From NCBI GenBank assembly GCA_021307315.1, contig JAJSPD010000004.1, positions 868,001-932,000 on the forward strand: DNA of 64,000 nucleotides, written 5' to 3'. Of the stretch, positions 1 through 11,202 are shown in pieces. The DNA comes from Bisporella sp. PMI_857 (taxonomy: Eukaryota; Ascomycota; Leotiomycetes; Helotiales; Helotiaceae). The stretch's first letter is position 1. Each line of letters begins with the position of its first letter. Position numbers and translations under genes: made by a program. The notes beneath the pieces are model-generated. The model ran no database searches. It was given only the letters and a program-made list of their open reading frames with translations, and had not been told where the DNA came from.

Positions 1-2021
1 ACCATCAAATTCCCTAGTTTCAATATACGTTCGTTATCTCGGGTCAACACTGGTGACCATTCAATATCGAGCTGAGTAGGAGGTGGAAGTTCAGTAATTA
101 TCCTAGGTTGCGGCCTGGAATTACCATTAGGCGGAACTGGAATTTGTTGTGTACGAGATGTAGCAATCGGTTGAGGCACACTTCCCTGGCCACCACCCAA
201 TCTTATCAGCGTTGGTTCCACGGTTGGGGGAACATATGGCATCAGTCGTGGAGCCTTCATCCTCCATAAACTCCTACCAAATTTGACTCCATCAAAGAAT
301 TCATGATTTTTTATGTGCTCAATTGATAACCTCCGCTGAGGATCAAGAACTAATAGTCGCTCAATAAGATCTCTTGCAGCAGGAGGGAAACCTGGGGGGA
401 ACTCATATTCCAATCCGACAATTTTTTGGAATGTTAGATACTCGTTTGCTGCCTTGAAAGGGGGACGCCCGCATAACAATTGGTATATGATACAACCAAA
501 TGCCCACAAATCACTGGCTTTACAAGCGTGCTTGTCCCGAAGTAATTCGGGGCTGACATACTCAGCAGTGCCCACAAAAGACCCTGCCCTGTTCGATTCT
601 TGGTCAGGATCTGTGAAATTGTAGTCAGCTTGAGCTGGATTTGGTATCCTTGGGTCAGGAAGCAGTTTCGCGGTGCCAAAATCCGTGATCTTGATATGCA
701 TTTGCTCGTCCAGTAACACGTTCTCAGGCTTCAGATCTCGATGGATAACTCCTCTTCCGTGCATATGTTCTATAGCATCTAGTATCTGGGCTCCATAGAA
801 TCGAGTGCACTCTTCATTGAAAGAGCCAACCTTTTTTAGAACTGCCAATAATTCTCCTCCACTGGCTATGTCGAGAACATAGTACAGCCGCGCCTGATCT
901 TGGAAAGTATAGTATAGTCTAATAATTCCTGGGTGTTCCATCAGCCTATTGAGGGTATCCCGCTCGATGTTGACGTATTTAATCTTCTTCTCCTTGATGA
1001 TATGCTTCTTATCTAGAATCTTGATGGCATACTCCTTTAAAGTCTGCTTGTCTGTACCTAACACCACCGTACTGTATGACCCTTCGCCGAGATTTCGACT
1101 GAACACAAAGTCCTTCACACCTTTCTTGACCTGCCTGACCACGAGCTTCCCATTCGCGTCATATTCTTCCTGCATACTGACTGCAGCACCAGAGTCATCA
1201 TTCACAGGTCCTGCATTCCCATTTGGAATACGGGAAGGCATGGCAGCACTGTTGGCCCCAGGTGGCATGGCGCTTGAAGTCCTTCGAGGTGGTAGAGGGC
1301 CGTTGCTCGACCCTATCGCCGCATTATGATTGTATGACCTGTCTCTGTGGCTTAGCTCTCTTGATGGTACCCCCGCCTGCATAGCTGTGCCGGCTCTCGA
1401 GTCTCTCCTTCTACTTCCATCTCCTATCGACGACTTGGATGACTCGCTTCGCAGTCTGTATGACCCAGGCTCACGGCTCACTATGGCATTAGGCGGAGGT
1501 TGTGCCGAATAAACGCCTGAGATTGGCCGAGACGCCATTGCAGAATTATATTCTCGATTGCTGTTTCGTATCGATCCAGATTGATAAGGCGGAAACTGAG
1601 CTTGTTGCTGAGCCTGGTGATTGGGTGGCATAGACTGCCTATATGTCTTTGCCGCTGCTGCGCGCGCGTGATAGTCTTCTTGCGTCTTGTTATATTCACT
1701 GCCGCTTGAGTCGGGGTGTGAAGTCGACACCTTCAGTTGGTGACCAGATGTTGTAGGTGGTGATTGTGCTGGTGGACTTTCCGCGGACCCTTCGTTGCGA
1801 CGTAAAATGTTGAAGATTGAATGCCTGCGGGTAGATGGCGGATCTGTCGAAGAACGATTATCTCTTGAAATCTGGGAAGGAGAATGCTCAGGTTGCGGAG
1901 GAGATGGGGAAGAACCAATTCTTGGAATCGTAGAATCTGGGGTTTCTGATTGAGGCGAAGTGTCCGGATTCGCAATGCGTAAACCTCCAAAAGATTTAGA
2001 GAGGCTTAGATCGCTCTCCAT
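1..2021 (-). CDS. PKH1: PDK1-type Ser/Thr protein kinase (Pkh1/Pkh2 homologue), 3' end outside window
   Basis: AGC kinase of the PDK1 family, which phosphorylates the activation loop of other AGC kinases (Ypk, Pkc1, Sch9 type) in sphingolipid and cell-wall signalling. 673 codons are visible in one uninterrupted exon from the ATG at 2021. Residues 1-300 are a Ser/Pro/Gln-rich disordered region. The kinase domain spans about 304-576: glycine loop GEGSYST at 312-318, catalytic Lys in YAIK at 334, HRDLKPEN at 427-434, DFG at 447-449, and GTAEYVSPELL at 484-494, where SPE in place of APE is characteristic of PDK1. A second conserved block starts near residue 663 (ERILKLGNLM) and should be the start of the PH-like domain of this family; it is cut by the window edge. 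No lesion is seen. The family call is firm; which yeast paralogue it matches is not decidable. Confidence 0.93.
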   Translation of the reverse strand, partial: MESDLSLSKSFGGLRIANPDTSPQSETPDSTIPRIGSSPSPPQPEHSPSQISRDNRSSTDPPSTRRHSIFNILRRNEGSAESPPAQSPPTTSGHQLKVSTSHPDSSGSEYNKTQEDYHARAAAAKTYRQSMPPNHQAQQQAQFPPYQSGSIRNSNREYNSAMASRPISGVYSAQPPPNAIVSREPGSYRLRSESSKSSIGDGSRRRDSRAGTAMQAGVPSRELSHRDRSYNHNAAIGSSNGPLPPRRTSSAMPPGANSAAMPSRIPNGNAGPVNDDSGAAVSMQEEYDANGKLVVRQVKKGVKDFVFSRNLGEGSYSTVVLGTDKQTLKEYAIKILDKKHIIKEKKIKYVNIERDTLNRLMEHPGIIRLYYTFQDQARLYYVLDIASGGELLAVLKKVGSFNEECTRFYGAQILDAIEHMHGRGVIHRDLKPENVLLDEQMHIKITDFGTAKLLPDPRIPNPAQADYNFTDPDQESNRAGSFVGTAEYVSPELLRDKHACKASDLWAFGCIIYQLLCGRPPFKAANEYLTFQKIVGLEYEFPPGFPPAARDLIERLLVLDPQRRLSIEHIKNHEFFDGVKFGRSLWRMKAPRLMPYVPPTVEPTLIRLGGGQGSVPQPIATSRTQQIPVPPNGNSRPQPRIITELPPPTQLDIEWSPVLTRDNERILKLGNLM

Positions 2022-2889
2022 TGCAGTTGGGAGGTTGGCTACGGGTACGTACCGTCAGTTACTCCTTGGGTCCTGGTCAATCATAATCGTGGTCGTTAGA
2101 ATGGTCAGTGCTGGACCACAAATGATCAGATTCGTCTCTTTTCTCTGTCCCCTCTGCTCTCTTCTCTCTTCCCTCTGCTAGAGATGGCGGGTGCGCGAGG
2201 TGCCACTGCCGCCTGTGCCAATGCGGGATGATGTTGAAGGTTTTGGTGTACGGGGTCAAATAGAGTCTGGCTAGTGTGGATGTGAGAATTGTTCTCGTCC
2301 CATCTCTCTCTCTTTCGCTCTCTCTCACATCTCGAATGGGCGGGCGTTGGTGAACGCTGGCTAATTGGTTGATCTAATAGTTAGCGATGGATGGCCCCGT
2401 GCCCGTGCGCTTTCAAGGCCCGGAAGTTTATTAAAGCAGCCCAATTTAGATAGAGGGGACCTTTTAAGTACTGTAATATGAAATGAATTCAATAGTCTGT
2501 TTTTTTCCCTTCTCTTCTGCTTCTTCTTCTTACTTCTAGCAATTCCACTTCTTTCGTAATACTACCATTCGAAGTGTCACAATTACACTCAATTTCAACG
2601 GTAATGCTTCCTCACATATCTGTTACGTGTCGTGTCGAAGGTTTCTCGCCATCAAAACTCAGCCCCCTGGAATTGACATCATGACAAGACCCTGAACCAT
2701 AACCGGCATAGGACGCATGCATGCATCTCTGCACGCGGACTAGAGAGTAGAGTATATATATTATATATTTCCAGACAAGTAATTTATTTCGGCCATAAGA
2801 TGATCCTCCATCCTCCATTAATTTATTCCTGGTCCATTCTGCCGTTGCTCATATGTTGACCCATCATTGCAATGTAAATAAGCCTCTAG

Positions 2890-2926
<37 letters not shown>

Positions 2927-3591
2927 AGGTGTTGCCGCGAGGCAATTGTATGGTAGCAAATGAGCCAGTCAGGATAAGGCAGAAGTTGTATTCACATCTC
3001 CGAAAGGTGGTGCTACAAGATCTAGTCCATCTTTGACACGGAAATTCTTGACAGATTACAAAAGAGCCCAATCTGACCGGACCTCATCATCCTCCACAGG
3101 TTTTGATAAGCAAGTGGTTACTCAACCTCTGGCGAGATATAGGATCAGTAAGCTTGTGGATTGTAAAACTATGAGCGATTATAATCAGACGAGAGACACG
3201 GTCATAAACCTACCTTCTACAGCAATATTATGAGCAGTGTAGATTAGTTCCGTCCCAAGAATATTCCATCTTTCTGCCACCACTGCTAGATATCAGGGAG
3301 TAACTAAGCTACCCGTCCTCTTTGCCATATATATTTCCTTCTTTCTTTCCCAAACTGTCACTTCAACCTACCCAAGTGAACAGCATTCTGCTCTGCTGAT
3401 GGGGTAGGTATCCTAATAGGAAACCACCTTGACAGGGCAGTTATATTGCAGACCCCTTTCTAGCTTTTTTTTCTCTTTCCCTGTTGCTTTTATGATATTT
3501 CTTTCATCCACTTCCGTGCATGTCTCCATTCCGTCACTTTCCTTGCAATATTCAATTCGAGATCCAAACTAGCATTTAGTAAGAACTGGAC
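2022..3591. other. Intergenic region between divergent kinase and unknown gene
   Basis: No supportable gene in 1.57 kb. It must hold the promoter and 5' leader of the kinase (leftward) and of the unknown gene (rightward). Pyrimidine-rich patches lie at 2302-2330 and 2500-2540, and a CT microsatellite lies near the middle. Open frames here are short and of random composition. Confidence 0.6.
2891..2924 (+). repeat. (CT)17 dinucleotide microsatellite
   Basis: An uninterrupted run of 17 CT units lies in the divergent intergenic region. It reads as GA on the other strand, so it could act as a pyrimidine-tract promoter element, but that is inference. It is likely length-polymorphic. Confidence 0.97.
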
Positions 3592-5909
3592 ATGATGATT
3601 CGACTTCCACCATCCGCCATTGCGCTGGGCACAAGTGATCTCAGAGACTTTGAGATCCGCCGAAGGCGACGTTGGGCGATGGATAGGGCTAAATATCGTG
3701 CAATGGCAGAGGATCAAGCAACAGATCATAGTGGAGACACCCTCTCACAAGTCAATATCAATGATGACTGCTATGGTAGCCGGGAAGCTGCGGATCAAAA
3801 GTCCAAAACGACTCATCCAACAGATTTAGAGTACTTCTCGGGAAGTATAAGCTCTGGTGAACTGCAGTCCCCCCTCTCGAATCTTGATTCACGAGGCTCA
3901 GACGAAGGGTCATCCGTTGAATTTGCACCGACAGATGCTCCTTCAAGTACAGTCTCGCCAGTCCATGAGAACGCATTTTTCGAGATTCAGCCACCTTCTC
4001 CTTCGAAGAGTGAGTTCCAGCAAAGCGGATCTGCTGATAACCTAACTCTTCCTACATCTAGGAATAACGCTCAGTATTTTTCTCCATTTGGTATGTGCCT
4101 CCAGAGGATCCACACCGGATCTGTGCACATCACCCAAGTGCTTCTGATCATCTTATATGTAATTGAACAGAAGTTCCCATCAAATTCTAACAGCTTTTAG
4201 TCCCGGGAGATATGTCCACTTCACCACAACTTCAAACGAATGCTGGGCCGGTCGTCCGAACACGACCTCTACCTCGTTCACCACTATTCCGTGCCCAGAA
4301 TGTCTCTAGTTCGCCTGAAACTCATCCGACAATGAGTCTATCCTCTCGGATAGTCTCACAAGTAGTTACACACAACACACCCGGTAAGCGCTACTCGGCG
4401 TCCTATGACACTCTTTAAAATTGTTTGGCGAGGCATACATTGCGATCTTTTAGTTTGCTTCACTTACGCTAATTTGTGTAAACTTGTAGGAATCATGTTC
4501 TCACGGCCGCCTCGTAGATCTCACTATTTCAGACATCAAACTAACAGCTTCTCTTTTGACGAATCGGAGAGATCCGGTGCTGCTTACGAGCAAGATAGGG
4601 CGTCTTCAACTTCTACGACCGGTAGTCGCCCTCGTCCTCCGGAAGATTTGAATCTGCACGATGAGTTACGTAGAAGTACTACTCACTATTCAGCATCAGA
4701 CAGGTCTCCTTCGCCAGCAGCTGAAGCCAATCAAGGAGACGAAGCGTTGGACACATCTAGTAGATTTGGTAAGTCGACCGCTCTGATCAAATTCCGCTGC
4801 CTCCAGTATTCATGATATATGAAATATTGCGTCTACTTCAAATTGTCATTAGTACACGGAAGCTAACTCACATAATTCAATATTAGGAGATCTAACATCT
4901 CCACAGCTTCCACCACCTTTTTCAACTGCGTCACGGGGCTCTTCAAGGGCAGAGTCACTCCCTGCTTATTCAGTTTCCGATTCAGCCTCAGTAGGTCGTA
5001 ACAGAACTCCATCACAGGTGCAAGTTTGCGGCATAATAGTAATATTATAGTCTCGCACTTACATAGTAATCAATATGTCAGGCTCATCCTTCTGACTACT
5101 CCGTACAGATAGGAAACCCTCGAACCAGTCCAATGTGCCCAATTAGCAGCTCCCCTTCTCAAACATCGACCCCGCGAGCACTCACTCCACAGGTGTCGCC
5201 GCATACCGGGTTCTTACGAAGTTTTGCCCGAGCTGCCCGGATTTTGTCTTCTCATAGAGCACGTTCCCCTATAGTGCGTCGGCCAACATCACCATTACCA
5301 CTATCTAATCCTCCCTCAATGTCAACAACACCACATCAAGTCCAGCTAAATCCGCGTGCTAGCGAGTGTAAGAGGATGCCACTCTGAGCTGGGGTTGACT
5401 TATTTATGCGATAGCTAACCGGAAATCTTGCAGATCAACCCCAGACTCCATCTCGAGACTACCAAGTGTACAATGATCGTCTTCCACCACATGCGCAACC
5501 ACAAACGCCGGCACACTTACCAGAGGCTCGTCATCAGTCTCGCTTCCATCCTTCCTATACGGCCCCGGTGGAAAGGGCCTTAGCAAGATACCAGAGATAT
5601 TCCAATAGCCATGGAGATGGCGCTGTTGACTCCGTCAATCCTACACAAAGTCATGAGGCTTTCCCAGAAATAACTACACCATCTCGTAGAAGTCGTAGGC
5701 GATATGATATCCCCCTTGGAATGTCAGAGAGAGGCTTCCAGGGTCTCTATGGTGGCCAAGAGAATGGCGATGATGAAGAAAGCTGGTTTAACAGCATTCG
5801 CTTCAATAATGCGGGGGTAAGGCTATGGGGAGTTCGGGATGCAGGGACAGATGGACAAGAATTGCGTGTAACACCTGAAAGAGAGGACTGGAGAGCTAGT
5901 CGACAGTGA
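3592..5909 (+). CDS. Hypothetical Ser/Pro-rich protein, six exons
   Basis: I do not recognise this gene. Six exons fit in frame: 3592-4090, 4201-4383, 4490-4768, 4887-5017, 5082-5367 and 5434-5909, giving 617 residues. Introns carry GTATGT/GTAAGY-type donors and TAG or CAG acceptors; four of the five interrupt codons in phase 1. The N-terminus (MMIRLPPSAIALGTSDLRDFE, then a run of Arg) is basic and ordered-looking. The middle is almost entirely Ser, Thr, Pro and Gln. The C-terminal 70 residues look more structured (RRRYDIPLGMSERGFQGLYG, then an acidic stretch and WFNSIRFNNAGVRLWG). No membrane segment, signal peptide or catalytic motif is visible. Exons 2 and 4 begin with similar residues, suggesting internal exon duplication. 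The start is the first of two adjacent ATGs; the second is equally possible. Confidence 0.72.
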
Positions 5910-6560
5910 TTATTACATGTTGGGAGGATGCCTATGTGCAGTGGTTTACTACAGTAGCGATAATTAGACATCGTCACTCCTCAAAGAGATATCTCTAATC
6001 TGAATGTCCGATTCAAAGGGAGGTGTAACGCATAGATAGGAATAAGAGACAAAATTTGGTGGTCTTATTGTGACGTGGGTGACCTTGCCAGAAGTACCGT
6101 ATACAATTTGCAACATATATTATATATATGGGTTGTATGTAGGCTTTTGGGTCAATCAGTATTGGCTAAGGGAGCCGAGGGGTGCCTGGACCGCCACCAT
6201 TTTAAGGGAGGCGGTTGTGGCCAAGGGGTACTTATTCAGGGGGGTCACCAGGAATGCACAGCAACAAATCAAAAACTGGGCCTGACTGGCTTTTTCCTTT
6301 GGGTCAGTGTCGTCATCCTCCAAATCGAAAAGAATGCCCATGCGATTCATATGTTGTATGCATGACGATGTTTTGAAATTAAAATATGTGCTCATCGGTG
6401 AGTTGTATCTCGTTGGCAAGGCCAACACCGTGCCTTTCTGGTAGGCATTCGCATTCACTATTTTCTCGTCGAGTTACTCTGCCAGTTTGTTCTTGCATTT
6501 GTCCCATTTTTAGATCGTGATCAACAAACGGCACCACGAAGTCAGAAGTGACGGATCAAT
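5910..6560. other. Intergenic region upstream of the glucosyltransferase pseudogene
   Basis: 650 bases with no supportable gene. It holds the 3' end of the unknown gene and the former promoter of the pseudogene. Short open frames near 6070-6460 on both strands overlap each other, lack splice support and look random. Confidence 0.5.
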
Positions 6561-9500
6561 ATGGCTGCTATTATGACGAACGGTGCTGCGGCTGCAGAAA
6601 GAGATCATGCCAGACCTCAACATAGCGCATCTGATACTCTCCCCCCTTCGACCTCTGTGCTCAATGACCTCGTTTCTCCCATCACTTCTCCTGTGGAGGG
6701 TGTGAGACCTGGCATTGCGAAGCTCTGGCAGACAGAGCGCCCTCCGCCTGGGACAGGGGCTTCAGTGATGCGCGCAGCCACCAATACTTCTGCCTTGAAT
6801 GAGGCGATCTGGAAGGGAGCGGATGATGATAGCAGTGATTTGGATTCTGAGAGTTCGACCTCAGAAGAGGAAGAGGAAGAGGAAGAGGCGGAACCAAGGA
6901 AAAAACCAATTCACCGTGTAAGGACACAGGAGCGAATCGAAAGGGAAGCGCGAGAGGTTCATACTCTAGGTTTAATGTGGGAAACAAAGACTATAAGACG
7001 AAGGGGCGGGTATCGAAACGGGATGGAAGGCTGAATATTAGTGTTAATGAAACGAGCAACTGTGGATACCTTGCCAAAGCTCTAGGTGCAGACTTTTTGA
7101 AGAATATCAGCGGATCGACGAGTGAGGAGAAACTTGCCAAGAAGAGTTCGGTGGAGATGTTGATAGAGGATATTCCAAGGTCGAAACTGAATATAGTGGT
7201 TATGGTTATTGGAAGCAGGGGCGATATCCAGCCATTTTTTGAAACTGGGAAAGAATATGAAGGAATGTGGACACAGGGTACGCATTGCAACGCATCATGT
7301 GTTCAAAGAGTTCATAGAGAAGGACTCCAGTCTAGAGTTCTTTTCTGTTGAGGGAGCTCCCGCAGAACTTATGGCGTTTATGGTCAAAAACCCTGGTATA
7401 ATCCCTACTATGGACACATTGAAGAAGGGAGAGGTTGGGAGGAGAAGGGCTCAGATAGCGGAGATGTTCAATGGATTCTGGCGTGCGTGTATTAATGCCA
7501 CAGATTATGAGAAGGATATTAGCAATCTGAAGATGCTGGGTGTGAATGCGTCGTTTGTTGCGGATGCTATTATCGCCAATCCGCCTTCGTTTGCACATGT
7601 CCATTGCGCGGAGAGACTGGGGATCCCGCTGCATCTGATGTTTACGTTTCCATATACACCTACGCAAGCGCTCCCTTATCCACTAGCCAACATCAAGAAA
7701 TCCAATGTCGATCCTGGTTACACAAATTTTATGTCTTATCCTCTCGTTGAGATGATGACATGGCAAGGTCTTGGGGATCTAGTAAAAGATTTCAGAATGA
7801 AGACTAGGTCTTGAGCCGGTTTCTACGTTATGGGCGTCTGGTCAGCTATATAGATTGAAAGTTCCATATACTTATCTTTGGTCGCCAGGCTTGGTTCCTA
7901 AGCCAAAGGATTGTGGGCCAGAAATTGATATCGCCGGATTTGTTTTCCTAGATCTGGCGTCGACTTTTGAGCCACCTGCACAACTCGCAAAGTTCTTAGA
8001 GGCGGGTGATCCAACCTGTATATATTGGATTTGGCTCGATCGTTGTTGATGATCCTGACAAATTCGCGAAGATGATATTTGAAGCGGTTGAGAAGCTGGC
8101 GTACGCGCTCTAGCTTCTAAAGGTTGGGGTGGGCTTGGTGATGAAGGGTGAGTTGTGATAAAGCTCTTGCATACTTGAAGAAACTTAGTTAACTAGACAG
8201 TACAGCAAAACTTCCGACAACATTTTTATGCTGGAGAACACTCCCCATGATTGGCTATTTCCTAAAGTCCAGACAGTAGTCCACCACGGTGGTGCAGGAA
8301 CAACAGCCATAGGATTGAAATGCGGAAAGCCTACAATGGTTGTATCATTTTTTGGAGATCAGCAGTTCTGGGGAGCAATGATTGGCGGGGCAGGAGCAGG
8401 TGCTAACCCCGTCCCTTACACACAGCTAAGTGCAGACAAGCTAGCGGAAGGCATTAAGCAATGCTTGACGGGGGAAGCTAGAATCGCTGCTGAGAAAATT
8501 ACCAGAGGCATTGAAGAAGAAGGGGACGGTGCAAGGAATGCAGTGGCTTCTTTCCATCGCAGTCTGGTGCTTAGAGGTCCTAATTCTAAGCGTTGTTGCA
8601 TACTGGAAGATCGGGTGGCCGTCTGGGTTTTGAAGAACACGCACCTGAGGCTTAGCGTCCTAGCTGCTGAATTGCCGATAGAGAAGAGGGTCTCGTGGAA
8701 ACAATTACGGCTTATTCGACATAATGAGTGGAATGATTTCGAGGGACCGGGTGAGCCCATTATAGGCGTGGGATATGCTCTAAGGAATACTGTGACGGGT
8801 GTTGCTTCCGGAATAACCAGAATTCCATTCAAGATTTCTAAAAGCACAAAGAAACAGGCTCAGCATGAGGACCAAAGAAGAAGATTGTCCTAGGACCACA
8901 GCAGGAGATCTGAGAATCGAAGCATGGAGAGTCATCTGGCTGTCAACAATACAGCACCGACCGGAAATACGGATGAAAGGGAGAATATCAAGCCTGAGCA
9001 TTCAGAAGTACAGGAGCATGTTAAGAACCCAAAGACTTCGCCTCTTAGAGAGAAGGATATAAATATCCCGGAGGAAAAAAGGCCTGCTGCTGGTTTAGAG
9101 AAAGCGGATCTCGGCAGACGCACCAGCGAAGGTGACCAGAACAACGAGGTGAAATCTCCACAGATAGCATCCAAAGATAACGACTCTGTTCTCTTGTTTG
9201 AGCCTGAAGAGCCGGCTGCAAGAGAAATCGGAGAGCGCGTTGCAGAAGGAGTTGGCCGCTCTATAGAGGCAGTTGCTTTGGCACCTTTGGATCTTTCTGT
9301 GGCGGTTGCGCAGGGATCCAACTGTTAGACGACCGAAGAGGATCACGGGAATGAAATCGGGGCTTAAGGCTGTAGGCGAGGAGTTTGTGTATGGAGTCTA
9401 TGACGGGTGGACGGGGCTCGTGATGCAGCCATATCATGGGGTAGGTCTACAAGTTAATTCTACCGCTGCTGGTGTTCTAGTATCAATAGACTGAGGTTTC

Positions 9501-10100
9501 TGATAAGTTTAATAGGCCCGCGACAACGGCGCAGTCGGTTTTGTAAAAAGTGTTGGCATGGGTGTTACAGGCTTCATCCTGAAAGATCTCGCCGCCATAT
9601 TAGGGCCATTCGCCTACACAGCCAAAGGCGTACACAAGGAGTTCACCAAGCACAAGCAACCTACAAACTTCATCCGCAAAGCACGCATTATGCAAGGTCA
9701 ACGCGACCTCAAAGATCTATCTCCAGCAGAGATGGAAAAAGCTCGGGAGGTGATAAGTCATGGATGGAGCGTGGCCCAGCAGTTCCGAGTGATTGTGGAG
9801 GGAAAACGACGTGAAGGGATGAGAGGCAAAGCCCAAGCGAGGAAGGAGCGGAGAAACTGGGAGGAGAGTGGTGCGTTTGAGAACGTTAGGATGGCGGAAC
9901 GGACTTTGGGGGCGAGGAAGAAAGGAGAGTCTCTTGGACCTGTCGTCGATCTTCAGAAGAAAGAAAGTGCGTTGGCCGAAGACCTGAAGAAAGACGTTAT
10001 TGATAACGTGCAAGGTGGAGCGTTGCCTGAAGATAGAGCGCTTGAAACGAAGACTAATCTGCCGCCGGGCAGAAGACCGGAACGACAGGTTACAACATAG
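6561..10100 (+). pseudogene. UDP-glucose:sterol glucosyltransferase-like pseudogene
   Basis: Fragments in all three frames add up to a GT28/UDPGT-type sterol 3-beta-glucosyltransferase lacking the PH and GRAM domains of Atg26. Visible pieces: an acidic Glu-run N-terminus; IGSRGDIQPF near 7210 (GT28 N-terminal signature); ADAIIANPPSFAHVHCAERLG; VPYTYLWSPGLVPKPKD; and the nucleotide-sugar-binding HHGGAGTTAIGLKCGKPT at 8285-8338. A C-terminal fungal extension continues to a stop at 10098-10100. Two ordinary introns remain (about 8150-8213 and 9440-9514). Lesions inferred from family continuity: -1 near 6965, +1 in a T6 run at 7235-7240, -2 near 7805, +1 near 8013, -1 near 8095, an in-frame TAG at 8891-8893, and a deletion of about 28 bases near 9317. 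Conserved motifs are otherwise well kept, so the decay looks recent. Only one other suspected coding lesion exists in the window, so general sequencing error is unlikely. Confidence 0.85.
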
Positions 10101-11202
10101 ATGCATCTCATTTTGAAGCGAGGAGTTTTTTGGCGTTGTTTTAGATACCACAACTTGCAATTGAAGTATTGATAGATAATCGAGAGCTGCCCTTCCAATA
10201 TATTAATTGTCCCTACATATTTGCACAAGGCCCGCTTTCTGATCCTTGGAATTCACTCTCACCAAATCTTCACACATCACTTCTATATACACCCCCCAAA
10301 GCGCTTTCCCATGATTCCCTCTGTCCCTCCTTTGCCAACCTTATAAATCACAACCAAAGAATCCGTGAACCATCTATTCCTCGGGCTCACTACTGACAAT
10401 GGTGGTCAACGCATAGAAGAATTGGCTGTAACGACTGCCTTTCACCGTCCCGGGTAACGCTTGCGTATCAAACGCACATATAGATAGACGTTGCTGAACG
10501 ACGGGCCGGCTGGTCCAGGAGGAGGGGTGGAACTTATCATATGCAAGGGATATAGAACATTCTACCACGTCCAAGGTGAATGAAAGAACGGGCGCCGTTG
10601 GTATACTCACACATAGCTAAATCACGACACTTCCCTTTTCAGCATTCACGCCACCCCCAAGGCTTTTCGCGCTCTTAGATATCTGGTACGTCATATTTTC
10701 TCTTTCAAAAGGGTATATAAGAGCGGCCGGCCACCTCCTTCGTTCATCCTTTCCCTGCATACCGAGCCGGTCTCAGACAAGCAATGCGCACATTGACATG
10801 GCGGAGAAGGATGCCTGTATATGATCACCCACGTGGTGCGTAGCTGTCCTCGACAGAGCTGTGTATATATGGCTTTTGGGTTGTCGCAGCGGCATTATGT
10901 TTAGCATTGGGAGCTATCTATCACTGTTGACATTCATATTTCGCTATCGGTGAGCTTTTTTTGCCCTTAGAAGTCCAGAGGTGTTGTGTTTCTGGTAAGC
11001 TGACGTCGATTACTAGTGATGACTAGTGCTCTTTATCTGAATGGAATCTAGGTAGGAACTATTACCTAGTCGAACACTGCAGGCAGCCATGACTGGGGGG
11101 ATGCGAGTTGGTTTCCAAAAAATTTCATCTGCAAAGATGATGGCTATTAAAGATCTAATGCTTTCATTAATTTATATGCGTGTGTCTTATATAGTTGATT
11201 TT
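10101..11202. other. Gene-free stretch with an isolated TATA element
   Basis: 1.1 kb between the pseudogene and the 3' end of the transporter gene. I see no conserved coding sequence. A good TATA-box-like element (TATATAAG at 10714-10721) is followed about 65 bases later by an ATG at 10784 opening only 19 codons to the TAG at 10841. This may be an orphan promoter, a short transcript, or chance. Confidence 0.4.

Noticed and set aside
949..1512. Open frames on the plus strand opposite the kinase gene
   Set aside because: They are shadows of the Ser/Pro-rich coding sequence on the minus strand.
6070..6458. Opposing open frames of 71-100 codons before the pseudogene
   Set aside because: They overlap on both strands and show no recognisable protein features.
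6561..10100. Treating the glucosyltransferase as a normal multi-intron gene
   Set aside because: The frame changes occur inside conserved motifs without GT-AG borders or enough length for introns, and one break is an in-frame TAG.
6561..10100. General sequencing error as explanation of the glucosyltransferase lesions
   Set aside because: Seven lesions cluster in 3.5 kb, whereas only one suspected frameshift (the RasGAP G6) appears in the other coding sequence of the window.
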